This document shows, piece after piece, positions 54,736 to 62,912 of a stretch of 64,000 bases of DNA. Below the pieces are notes generated by a model. The model was not told the origin of the DNA, did no database searches, and saw only the letters and a program-made list of their open reading frames with translations. The translations under genes and the position numbers were made by a program. Source of the DNA: Flavobacterium psychrotolerans (GTDB lineage: Bacteria > Bacteroidota > Bacteroidia > Flavobacteriales > Flavobacteriaceae); assembly GCF_003097635.1 (NCBI RefSeq), contig NZ_QCZI01000011.1, forward strand, positions 1 through 64,000. The letters run 5' to 3'. Each line of letters opens with the position of its first letter. The first letter of the stretch is position 1.

Positions 54736-56669
54736 TATTTTTGAATTTTAAATAGATGAAATGGCAATTCAGGGTTTATTTCTACATAGTTCCACTCCTT
54801 ATTCCACGAATAATTATTTCCGGTAATTAAATCAATAATTTGAAGAGGTGGATTTACAAAATGTTCCATTGGCAGTCGCACCATTGCTTGAGTTTGATTG
54901 TATGGGTTAAGACTGACAATCATTAATGTCTCATTTTGTTTGTCATCATCATATTTATAATATGCCAGAACTTCTTCATTATTGGTCTCACAAAAAACAA
55001 TATTATTGGTTTGTTGTAATGAAACTTGCTCTTTCCTAATCATATTAACACGAGTAATTAAAGTCGTGATTTTATTTTTTTTGTCCCAATCCCATTTAAA
55101 ATATTCATATTTTTCTGAATTCAAATATTCTTCCTTTCCGGGAGCCATTGGTGCACAAACCATAAATTCAAAAACGGGTCCGTAAACCCCTACATTAGAA
55201 CTCAATGTCGCGGCAAGAAAATATTTCTGTAAATGCATTGATTCATTACCACCTTGTAAGGCAAATGGATTAATATCCGGCGTATTAGGCCAGAAATTAG
55301 GTCTGTAAAATTCCTTTTGTTCGGTTTGGGTCAATTCGGTTACATAATCTATTAATTCTTTTTTAGAGTTTCTCCATGTAAAATAAGTATAGGACTGAGT
55401 GAATCCTTGTTTCGCTAATTCATTCATAATCTTTGGCCTAGTAAAAGCTTCCGCCAAAAATAATACATCAGGATGCTTTTTCTTAATTTCACCAATTAGC
55501 CATCCCCAAAAATAAAAAGGTTTTGTATGTGGATTGTCCACTCTGTAAATCTTGATGTCGCACTCTTCAATCCAAAATAAGGCTACATCCAATAATTCTG
55601 CCCAAAGGTTTTTCCAATCACCGCTTTCAAAATAAATGGGCTGTATATCCTGATATTTTTTGGGAGGATTTTCAGCGTACTGCACCGTACCATCTGGCCT
55701 CCACTTAAACCACTGCGGAAAATCTTTTACATATGGATGATCCGGAGCTGCTTGCAAGGCATAATCCATGGCGACTTCTATTCCGAAATCTTTGGCCTTT
55801 TTAACCAATGATTTAAAATCTTCAATACTTCCTAATTCTGGATGTGTTGATTTATGTCCTCCGTGATAAGAACCAATACCCCATGGAGAACCTACATCTC
55901 CAAATTGAGCATTGGTAGCATTGTTTTTTCCTTTTCTATTTACCTCTCCAATAGGGTGTATAGGTGGAAAATACAACGTATCAAAACCCATCGCTTCAAC
56001 CCGAGGTATAAGTCGTTCACAATCTTTGAATGTTCCGTGTTTTCCTTCAAATTCCGAAGCGGATCTAGGGAAAAATTCATACCAAGTGCTAAACAATGCT
56101 TTTTTTCTATCCACATAAACTTGGAGTTCAATAGATCTATTTTCTAGAAAACGAATGGGATATTTTTTAAATATTTGTCTTAATTCTAGTGAAGTAGCTT
56201 CTCTAATTGCATTTTCATACTCAAATTCCGTCGTAAAGAAATAAATTATTTTGCTTAGATAATCATTTTCTGAATTATTAGCTAGATTCTGAACTGCTTT
56301 AACATATTCAGCACCTTCTAAAAGTTCTGATTTAACATACTGACCATCCTGAATTTTGCGTCCGGTTCCGTGTTGCCAATTTAAAGCATAATCTACCCAA
56401 CCTTCAACAAAATAAGAGTAAAAACCCTGTCTTTCGACTTTAAATTCCGCAATCCATACATCATTTTCAGTTGGAGACATTCGGACTTCCTGCCAATGTT
56501 GATCGTGCTCATGTTTAAATTTTACGCAACTTTCCAAAACATCATGTCCATCGGAAAAAACATCTGCTGAAACAGTCACTTTTTGACCAATAATTCTTTT
56601 TATAGGATAAACGCCACCATCTAATTGTGGCAAAACATTTTCTATGATTATCCGAGTTTGATTCTGCAT
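54735..56669 (-). CDS. glgE: Maltose-1-phosphate maltosyltransferase
   Basis: Extends alpha-1,4-glucan by two glucose units from maltose 1-phosphate. The 644-residue protein has the GlgE N-terminal domain (RIIIENVLPQLDGGVYPIK at the start), the GH13_3 barrel with FDTLYFPPIHPIGEVNRKG near residue 235, nucleophile Asp in IYRVDNPHTKPFYFW near 380 and acid Glu in LFLAEAFTRP near 408, and a C-terminal beta domain. It heads the leftward cluster glgE-mak-glgB-GH31. No clear -7 element was found upstream of 56669. Confidence 0.95.
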   Translation of the reverse strand: MQNQTRIIIENVLPQLDGGVYPIKRIIGQKVTVSADVFSDGHDVLESCVKFKHEHDQHWQEVRMSPTENDVWIAEFKVERQGFYSYFVEGWVDYALNWQHGTGRKIQDGQYVKSELLEGAEYVKAVQNLANNSENDYLSKIIYFFTTEFEYENAIREATSLELRQIFKKYPIRFLENRSIELQVYVDRKKALFSTWYEFFPRSASEFEGKHGTFKDCERLIPRVEAMGFDTLYFPPIHPIGEVNRKGKNNATNAQFGDVGSPWGIGSYHGGHKSTHPELGSIEDFKSLVKKAKDFGIEVAMDYALQAAPDHPYVKDFPQWFKWRPDGTVQYAENPPKKYQDIQPIYFESGDWKNLWAELLDVALFWIEECDIKIYRVDNPHTKPFYFWGWLIGEIKKKHPDVLFLAEAFTRPKIMNELAKQGFTQSYTYFTWRNSKKELIDYVTELTQTEQKEFYRPNFWPNTPDINPFALQGGNESMHLQKYFLAATLSSNVGVYGPVFEFMVCAPMAPGKEEYLNSEKYEYFKWDWDKKNKITTLITRVNMIRKEQVSLQQTNNIVFCETNNEEVLAYYKYDDDKQNETLMIVSLNPYNQTQAMVRLPMEHFVNPPLQIIDLITGNNYSWNKEWNYVEINPELPFHLFKIQK

Positions 56670-56743
56670 TTTAAGTTATTTTTATGATTCCTAAATTTAG
56701 TAAAAAATATATAATATCATAACTTGCATAAAAAATTATTAAA

Positions 56744-57607
56744 ATGACAAAAAAAAGCAACAAAATAGCTTCATCTTTGAAAATTCCGAAGACAATACTA
56801 ATAATCGTTAAATTTTTGTCTGTTATTTCTTCAAAAATATTGATTCAATTTGTAGCAAAATTGTTTACAACACCATTAAAACATAGAATTCCTAAAAGAG
56901 AATTGGAAATGGATCGTAAAAGCAAACAAATATTAGTTTTAATTCCTAATCTAAACAAGAATGTAATGGTGTATTTTTTGGGACAAAGTCCGAAAAAAAT
57001 TCTTCTCGTTCACGGATGGTCAGGACGAGGTACGCAATTGTTTAAATTCGCGGATGAATTAATCAAATTGGGCTATTCAACAATTAGTTTTGATGCACCT
57101 GCCCATGGAAAATCATCCGGAAAAAGCACATTGATGCCAGAGTTTGTTGAATCCATTTTGGAGCTTGATAGACAATTTGGCCCATTCGAGGCGGCAATAG
57201 GCCACTCTTTAGGAGGAATGTCATTGCTAAATTCAGCAAAAAAAGGTCTGAAAATTAAGCGTTTAGCCATAATTGGGAGTGGCGATATTGTAAAGGACAT
57301 TATGGATGATTTTATCAAAAAATTAGGACTTCATCAAAAAATGAGTGATTTATTATGCTATTATTTCGAAAAAAAATCCAACCAAACCATGGATAGTTTT
57401 TCAGCGTATAAAGCTGCAAAAAAAATTGATATTCCTGTCTTGGTAATTCACGATAAAAATGACGATGAAGTCCCAGTAAAGTGTGCCATTCACATCCACA
57501 AATATTTAAAAAATGGTAAATTAATGCTGACACAAAATTTAGGCCACCGAAAAATTTTAGGCAATAATGAAGTGATTGAAAAAGTGATCGACTTTATTCA
57601 AAATTAA
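56744..57607 (+). CDS. Alpha/beta hydrolase
   Basis: A 287-residue hydrolase of the alpha/beta fold. The oxyanion region LLVHGWSGRGTQLFKF is near residue 90, the nucleophile Ser is in AIGHSLGGMS near residue 149, the Asp in DKNDDEVP near 240 and the catalytic His in LGHRKILGNNEV near 267. A hydrophobic amphipathic N-terminus (about residues 16-40) may associate with membrane. Substrate unknown. It is divergent from the glycogen cluster and stands alone. Confidence 0.85.
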   Translation: MTKKSNKIASSLKIPKTILIIVKFLSVISSKILIQFVAKLFTTPLKHRIPKRELEMDRKSKQILVLIPNLNKNVMVYFLGQSPKKILLVHGWSGRGTQLFKFADELIKLGYSTISFDAPAHGKSSGKSTLMPEFVESILELDRQFGPFEAAIGHSLGGMSLLNSAKKGLKIKRLAIIGSGDIVKDIMDDFIKKLGLHQKMSDLLCYYFEKKSNQTMDSFSAYKAAKKIDIPVLVIHDKNDDEVPVKCAIHIHKYLKNGKLMLTQNLGHRKILGNNEVIEKVIDFIQN

Positions 57608-57700
57608 AGACCTGGAATCGAGGTTTATTCAATTTTTAAAAATAACTTCAAAAAGACAGTCACACATTTACACTTACTCATAAAGCCCAATATCAAACAT

Positions 57701-57726
57701 AAAAAAAGGAACCCAAATAAGTTCCT
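57701..57726 (-). terminator. Terminator of the small membrane protein gene
   Basis: AGGAAC at 57707-57712 pairs with GTTCCT at 57721-57726; seven Ts follow on the minus strand. Confidence 0.75.
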
Positions 57727-57740
57727 CTGTTATCAATCTA

Positions 57741-57905
57741 TTAAACAGATTGATTTTTCTTTGCTTTTCTTTCTTTATACATTTCATAAAAAGCACCTCC
57801 AACCCAATACTGGACAAAAGCCACTAAAAAAAACATTAACCAAAATCCTATTGTAAGAACGGTCAAGAAGAGTAAAAAGCCTAAATACTGTGAAAAGTCA
57901 AACAT
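57741..57905 (-). CDS. 54-residue membrane protein
   Basis: A frame from ATG at 57905 to TAA at 57741 encodes MFDFSQYLGFLLFLTVLTIG and on through one or two hydrophobic segments (about residues 8-32), then WVGGAFYEMYKERKAKKNQ, a basic cytoplasmic tail. The hydrophobic segment followed by positive charges fits a genuine inner-membrane protein. It has a complete TTG-N20-TACATTTG promoter and a terminator directly after the stop, so it is an independent one-gene unit. Function unknown. Confidence 0.72.
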   Translation of the reverse strand: MFDFSQYLGFLLFLTVLTIGFWLMFFLVAFVQYWVGGAFYEMYKERKAKKNQSV

Positions 57906-57933
57906 GTTTCCCGGAGTTTTTTTGAATTACATG

Positions 57934-57964
57934 CAAATGTATGTTTATTATTTTTTCTTGGCAA
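57934..57964 (-). promoter_or_regulatory. Promoter of the small membrane protein gene
   Basis: On the minus strand TTG (57962-57964), a 20-base spacer and TACATTTG (57934-57941), 28 bases before the ATG at 57905. Confidence 0.7.
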
Positions 57965-58147
57965 TAAAAACCAAATCATTTTTTTATAAAATGGTATTTT
58001 TTCGTATTTTTAGTGTAAATTTTCAAGAAACAATCCTGTTATTCTTTACAAATAAAACGCACTGAAACTCAATTAAAATTAGGAATAAACCAAGTAATCT
58101 AGGCTAAATATAAATGAATAACCATATCCACAAATAAACATAAAAAA

Positions 58148-59545
58148 ATGGAGTATCGAATTGAGAAAGACACCATGGGTGAGGTTCAAGTTCCTGCCAA
58201 CAAATATTGGGGAGCACAAACAGAACGATCTAGAAATAATTTCAAGATTGGCCCAGTAGCATCAATGCCAATTGAAATAATAAAAGGATTTGCCTATCTT
58301 AAAAAAGCAGCTGCATATGCCAATTATGATTTGGGCATTCTATCTGTTGAAAAAAGGGATGCTATTGCACAAGTTTGCGAAGAAATCCTCGAGGGTAAAT
58401 TAGACGACCAATTCCCATTGGTCATTTGGCAAACCGGATCAGGGACACAAAGTAATATGAACGTAAATGAAGTTATAGCAAACAGAGCCCAAGTTTTAGC
58501 TGGTTTAAAAATTGGAGAGGGTGAACCCATACTAAAACCGAATGACGACGCCAATAAATCACAATCTTCTAACGATACTTTCCCAACAGCGATGCACATC
58601 GCAGCATATAAAACCGTTATTGAAAATACTATTCCTGGAGTTAAAAAATTAAGTGACACCCTTCACTCCAAAGCATTAGAATTTAAAAACGTAGTGAAAA
58701 TTGGCCGGACGCACTTAATGGACGCTACTCCATTAACATTAGGGCAAGAAATTTCAGGTTATGCAGCGCAATTAGATTACGGAATAAAAGCATTAAAAAA
58801 TACCCTATTACACCTTTCAGAAGTCGCCCTTGGTGGAACGGCTGTTGGAACTGGATTAAACACTCCCGAAGGTTATGATGTAAAAGTAGCCGAATATATT
58901 GCAAAATTCACAGGGTACCCTTTCGTTACGGCACCCAACAAATTTGAGGCTTTGGCTTCTCATGATGCCATTGTAGAAAGCCACGGAGCGTTAAAACAAT
59001 TAGCCGTTTCTTTAAACAAAATCTCTAACGATATTCGTATGTTGGCTTCCGGACCGCGTTCTGGCATTGGGGAAATCCACATTCCGGAAAATGAACCTGG
59101 TTCCTCCATTATGCCAGGAAAAGTGAATCCCACACAGTGTGAAGCTTTGACCATGGTTTGCGCTCAGGTGATAGGTAATGATGTTGCCATTTCAATTGGG
59201 GGCATGCAGGGCCATTATGAATTGAACGTTTTTAAACCGCTTATGGCAGCTAACTTTTTGCATTCGGCGCATTTATTGGGTGATGCCTGTCTGTCTTTTG
59301 AAAAACATTGTGCCAGCGGCATTGAACCTAATTACAAGCGTATTCAAGAATTGGTAAACAACTCCTTGATGTTGGTTACAGCTTTAAACACTAAAATTGG
59401 ATACTACAAATCGGCTGAAATTGCGCAAACAGCTCACAAAAACGGAACTACTTTAAAAGAAGAAGCAGTTCGCTTGGGCTATGTTTCCGCAGAAGATTTC
59501 GATGCTTGGGTAAAACCAGAAGAAATGGTAGGACGTTTGAAATAA
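58148..59545 (+). CDS. fumC: Fumarate hydratase, class II
   Basis: Interconverts fumarate and L-malate in the TCA cycle; iron-independent, tetrameric, cytosolic. The 465 residues carry [26 protein letters not shown] at the start, the [14 protein letters not shown] region near residue 97, [16 protein letters not shown] near 184, and the superfamily signature [11 protein letters not shown] near 318. Size is normal. It converges with pcm; only ten bases separate the two stops. Confidence 0.96.
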   Translation: MEYRIEKDTMGEVQVPANKYWGAQTERSRNNFKIGPVASMPIEIIKGFAYLKKAAAYANYDLGILSVEKRDAIAQVCEEILEGKLDDQFPLVIWQTGSGTQSNMNVNEVIANRAQVLAGLKIGEGEPILKPNDDANKSQSSNDTFPTAMHIAAYKTVIENTIPGVKKLSDTLHSKALEFKNVVKIGRTHLMDATPLTLGQEISGYAAQLDYGIKALKNTLLHLSEVALGGTAVGTGLNTPEGYDVKVAEYIAKFTGYPFVTAPNKFEALASHDAIVESHGALKQLAVSLNKISNDIRMLASGPRSGIGEIHIPENEPGSSIMPGKVNPTQCEALTMVCAQVIGNDVAISIGGMQGHYELNVFKPLMAANFLHSAHLLGDACLSFEKHCASGIEPNYKRIQELVNNSLMLVTALNTKIGYYKSAEIAQTAHKNGTTLKEEAVRLGYVSAEDFDAWVKPEEMVGRLK

Positions 59546-59555
59546 TGAAACTTTT

Positions 59556-60206
59556 TTAATTTTTATCTTCTAATAAAGGTACGAATCGAAACTCCCCAGA
59601 CTCGTGTTTCTCAAATTGAGTTTCATTTTTTCTAATTAATAAGGTCATAATTTGCACCTCTTCGCCTAAAGGAATAACCAACCTTCCTCCTATTTTTAAT
59701 TGTGCCATCAATGGTTCCGGAATAATTGGCGCGCCAGCAGTAACAATAATACTGTCAAAAGGCGCAAAATTGGGTAAGCCTTTATAGCCATCACCAAAAG
59801 ACAAATATTTTGGTTTGGGATTAATAATATCTAACTTAGGCAATAAATTAAGCGTCTTTTTAAATAATTCTTTTTGACGTTCAACGCTATAAACAATTGC
59901 TCCCATAGCACATAGAACTGCCGTTTGGTAACCAGAACCAGTGCCGATTTCCAATACCTTATGTCCTTTCTTTACTTCCAATAATTGAGACTGGAAAGCC
60001 ACCGTGTAAGGTTGGGAAATAGTTTGTTCCGCTCCAATAGGAAACGCTTTATCTTGGTAAGCATAATCGGCAAAACTGGAATCTAAGAATAGGTGTCTCG
60101 GAATTTTTTTTATCGCTTCCAACACATTCTTGTCGGTAATGCCTTTTTCTTTTAAAACAGTTACTAATTGATTACGAAGTCCTTCGTGTTTGGCGGTATC
60201 TTTCAA
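59556..60206 (-). CDS. pcm: Protein-L-isoaspartate O-methyltransferase
   Basis: Methylates L-isoaspartyl residues in damaged proteins with S-adenosylmethionine so that they can revert to Asp. The 216 residues contain the family's AFPIGAEQTISQPYTVAFQ near residue 50, the SAM-binding VLEIGTGSGYQTAVL near 81 and FDSIIVTAGAPIIPEPLMAQLK near 146. The start codon is TTG: the protein begins MKDTAKHEGLRNQL, as in relatives, and no ATG lies nearby in frame. Confidence 0.93.
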   Translation of the reverse strand: MKDTAKHEGLRNQLVTVLKEKGITDKNVLEAIKKIPRHLFLDSSFADYAYQDKAFPIGAEQTISQPYTVAFQSQLLEVKKGHKVLEIGTGSGYQTAVLCAMGAIVYSVERQKELFKKTLNLLPKLDIINPKPKYLSFGDGYKGLPNFAPFDSIIVTAGAPIIPEPLMAQLKIGGRLVIPLGEEVQIMTLLIRKNETQFEKHESGEFRFVPLLEDKN

Positions 60207-60244
60207 AACTTGGGTAAATTTATTTTGGTAAAAATAGAAAACAA

Positions 60245-60275
60245 ATTACCAATTAACAATTATCAATTATCAATT
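60245..60275. repeat. AATTATCAATT-type repeat, intergenic copy
   Basis: This 31-base stretch, ATTACCAATTAACAATTATC and on, matches 62719-62749 inside the yggS-like gene at 27 of 31 positions. It lies between pcm and the oxidoreductase gene. Confidence 0.7.
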
Positions 60276-60281
60276 AATTCC

Positions 60282-60289
60282 TATTTTTG
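60282..60289 (+). promoter_or_regulatory. -7 element of the oxidoreductase gene
   Basis: TATTTTTG matches TAnnTTTG and ends 15 bases before the ATG at 60305. The alternative TTG start at 60287 lies inside it and is therefore rejected. Confidence 0.6.
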
Positions 60290-60304
60290 TTCAAAATCAT
60301 TTTT

Positions 60305-61270
60305 ATGCTAAAAGTTGGCGTTTTAGGTGCTGGGCATCTTGGAAAAATACATTTACGTTTATTACAACAATCCGAAAAATACGAATTGGTCGGTTTTTAT
60401 GATGAAAATCAGGAAAACGGAGCCAAGATTGCCGCTGAATTCGGCTACAAACAATTCCACACTATTGCTACTTTAATTCATGCCGTTGATGTGATTGATA
60501 TTGTGACTCCTACCCTCTCTCATTACAAGTGTGCTAAAGTATCTATCAAATCTGGAAAACATGTTTTTATTGAAAAACCCATTTCTAATACCGTGGCCGA
60601 AGCCGAAGAAATCATTGCTTTAGCCAATGAATATAAGGTAAAAGGACAAGTTGGCCATGTAGAACGATTCAATCCCGCTTTCATTGCCACAAAAAATATG
60701 ATTGAAAACCCGATGTTTATCGAAACGCATCGATTGGCGGAATTCAATCCGAGAGGAACCGATGTTCCTGTAGTTCTAGATTTGATGATTCACGATATTG
60801 ATGCCATTTTGAGCGTCGTAAATTCAAAAGTTAAAAACATTAATGCAAGCGGAGTTTCCGTAATTAGTGATACTCCAGATATTGCCAATGCCCGAATTGA
60901 ATTTGAAAATGGCTGTGTTGCTAATTTAACGGCAAGCCGAATTTCGATGAAAAACATGCGTAAATCTCGTTTTTTTCAAAAGGATGCTTACATCTCCGTT
61001 GATTTTCTGGATAAAGTATGTGAAGTGGTGAGAATGAAAGATGCCCCTGAAGTTCCAGGCGATTTTGATATGATTCTGCAAAATGCTGAAGGCGTAAAAA
61101 AACAAATCTATTTTGCCAATCCTGAAGTAGAACAGAACAATGCAATTCTGGATGAATTGGAATCGTTTGCCGATGCCATTAATAACAATACGACCCCAGT
61201 TGTAACATTGGAACAAGGTACAAATGCTTTGAGAGTGGCCTATCAAATTATTGATTGTTTTAAAAAATAA
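60305..61270 (+). CDS. Gfo/Idh/MocA-family oxidoreductase
   Basis: An NAD(P)-dependent sugar-type dehydrogenase of 321 residues from the ATG at 60305. The Rossmann motif GVLGAGHLGKIHL begins at residue 5; VDVIDIVTPTLSH and HVFIEKPISNTVAEAEEII (with the EKP motif) follow, and the substrate domain contains GHVERFNPAF and VLDLMIHDIDAILSV. Family members act on sugars, inositols or related compounds; the substrate here is not readable. It is followed after nine bases by the 3-hydroxyacyl-CoA dehydrogenase gene. Confidence 0.87.
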   Translation: MLKVGVLGAGHLGKIHLRLLQQSEKYELVGFYDENQENGAKIAAEFGYKQFHTIATLIHAVDVIDIVTPTLSHYKCAKVSIKSGKHVFIEKPISNTVAEAEEIIALANEYKVKGQVGHVERFNPAFIATKNMIENPMFIETHRLAEFNPRGTDVPVVLDLMIHDIDAILSVVNSKVKNINASGVSVISDTPDIANARIEFENGCVANLTASRISMKNMRKSRFFQKDAYISVDFLDKVCEVVRMKDAPEVPGDFDMILQNAEGVKKQIYFANPEVEQNNAILDELESFADAINNNTTPVVTLEQGTNALRVAYQIIDCFKK

Positions 61271-61279
61271 AGTTCAAAT

Positions 61280-62179
61280 ATGAAAACAATAGCCATAATC
61301 GGAGCAGGAACCATGGGTAACGGGATTGCGCATACCTTTGCGCAAAGCGGATTTACCGTAAAACTAATTGATGTTTCCGAAAAAGCGTTGGATAAAGGCA
61401 TGGTAACTATTGCTGCCAACCTCGATAGAATGTTGGCCAAAGGAACCATTACTCAAGAAGATATTGTTAAAACTATTACCAATATAGTCACTTACACCGA
61501 TATCAAAGACGGAGTTGTTGGCGTTGATTTAGTCATTGAAGCTGCTACAGAAAATGTAGAATTAAAGCTAAACATCTTCAAACAATTAAATGAAGCTTGT
61601 GCTCACAATACCATTTTGGCTACCAATACTTCTTCAATTTCCATTACTCAAATTGGAGCTGTCGTGTCGCATCCTGAACGTGTCATAGGAATGCACTTTA
61701 TGAATCCAGTTCCCATAATGAAATTGGTAGAAATCATTCGTGGTTACAACACCAGTGACGAAGTGACGAAAATCATCATGGATTTATCCGAAAAACTAGG
61801 AAAAACTCCCGTTGAAGTCAACGATTATCCCGGTTTTGTTGCTAACAGAATTTTAATGCCCATGATTAATGAAGCTATTGAAAGCTTGTACAACAAAGTG
61901 GCAGGGGTTTATGAAATAGACACGGTTATGAAACTCGGAATGGGACATCCTATGGGGCCATTACAACTAGCTGATTTTATCGGTCTTGACGTATGCTTGG
62001 CGATATTAAACGTAATGTATGACGGTTTCAAAAACCCAAAATACGCACCCTGTCCTTTATTGGTAAATATGGTTCGAGCTAGTAAATTGGGCGTGAAATC
62101 CGGGGAAGGTTTTTACGATTATTTTGAAAGCAAAAAAGCAGAGAAAGTTTCGAAGCAGTTTTTAATAATTAAAAATTAA
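61280..62179 (+). CDS. 3-hydroxybutyryl-CoA dehydrogenase family protein
   Basis: A 299-residue NAD-dependent dehydrogenase that oxidises or forms L-3-hydroxyacyl-CoA. The NAD motif IIGAGTMGNGIAHTFAQSG is at residues 5-23. TNTSSISITQIG, the catalytic His in IGMHFMNPVPIMKLVEII near residue 140, and NDYPGFVANRILMPMINEA near 188 are typical, as is GMGHPMGPLQLADFIGLD in the C-terminal domain. It may serve fatty-acid breakdown or butyrate-type metabolism; no other beta-oxidation gene is adjacent. It lies in a three-gene rightward run with the oxidoreductase and yggS. Confidence 0.9.
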   Translation: MKTIAIIGAGTMGNGIAHTFAQSGFTVKLIDVSEKALDKGMVTIAANLDRMLAKGTITQEDIVKTITNIVTYTDIKDGVVGVDLVIEAATENVELKLNIFKQLNEACAHNTILATNTSSISITQIGAVVSHPERVIGMHFMNPVPIMKLVEIIRGYNTSDEVTKIIMDLSEKLGKTPVEVNDYPGFVANRILMPMINEAIESLYNKVAGVYEIDTVMKLGMGHPMGPLQLADFIGLDVCLAILNVMYDGFKNPKYAPCPLLVNMVRASKLGVKSGEGFYDYFESKKAEKVSKQFLIIKN

Positions 62180-62182
62180 AAA

Positions 62183-62842
62183 ATGTTTTTAAAAGAAAAT
62201 TTAATTTCAATAAAATCCACTTTACCTGAACATGTAACCCTTTTAGCGGTATCCAAAACCAAACCCGTTTCTGATTTGATGGAAGCTTACGATGCTGGTC
62301 AACGTATTTTTGGAGAAAACAAAATCCAAGAAATGGTCGAGAAATGGGAACAAATGCCCAAAGACATTCAATGGCACATGATTGGTCACGTTCAAACAAA
62401 TAAAGTCAAATTTATGGCACAATTTGTGAGCTTGATTCATGGGGTAGATAGTTTGAAATTATTGGAAGAAATCAACAAACAAGCGCAAAAAAACAATAGA
62501 ATTATAAATTGTTTACTTCAGGTTCACATTGCCGAAGAGGAAACGAAATTTGGGTTGAATGAAGACGAATTGAACGATTTATTGCAATCTGAAAACTTCA
62601 AAAAACTTCAAAACATTAGAATTGTAGGATTAATGGGAATGGCTACTTTTACTGATAATCAAACCCAAATCAAAAAAGAATTCAGCCATTTAAAATCTAT
62701 TTTTGACAATATAAAGGTATTACCAATTGTTAATTGTCAATTATCAATTCTTTCCATGGGAATGTCCGGCGATTACAAACTTGCAATTGAATGCGGAAGC
62801 ACGATGGTTCGGATTGGAAGTAGTATCTTTGGAAATCGCTAA
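62183..62842 (+). CDS. YggS-family PLP homeostasis protein
   Basis: A 219-residue pyridoxal-phosphate protein of the YggS/PROSC family, which balances PLP and amino-acid pools and has no known enzyme activity. The PLP lysine is in LLAVSKTKPVSDL near residue 22-26. FGENKIQEMVEKW, WHMIGHVQTNKVKF, VHIAEEETKFGL and LSMGMSGDYKLAIECGSTMVRIGSSIFG are canonical. Just before LSMGMS there is an insert, VLPIVNCQLSI, whose DNA matches a repeat at 60245-60275. It starts three bases after the preceding gene. Confidence 0.92.
   Translation: MFLKENLISIKSTLPEHVTLLAVSKTKPVSDLMEAYDAGQRIFGENKIQEMVEKWEQMPKDIQWHMIGHVQTNKVKFMAQFVSLIHGVDSLKLLEEINKQAQKNNRIINCLLQVHIAEEETKFGLNEDELNDLLQSENFKKLQNIRIVGLMGMATFTDNQTQIKKEFSHLKSIFDNIKVLPIVNCQLSILSMGMSGDYKLAIECGSTMVRIGSSIFGNR
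62719..62749 (+). repeat. AATTATCAATT-type repeat, copy inside yggS
   Basis: Matches the intergenic 60245-60275 at 27 of 31 positions by hand count. Here the sequence is translated in frame as part of a loop before the PLP-binding end of YggS. Confidence 0.7.
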
Positions 62843-62912
62843 TATAAAGTTTGAATGTGAATAACGAATTTTGAAGTTTCGCAACTTTAAACAAAAAATT
62901 TAAACAAAAAAT

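Larger units (their letters stand above)
57608..58147. other. 540-base region between the hydrolase and fumC genes
   Basis: It contains one small leftward gene (57741-57905), its terminator (57701-57726) and its promoter (57934-57964). The remaining 180 bases before fumC are AT-rich; I found no TAnnTTTG match for fumC. Confidence 0.6.
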
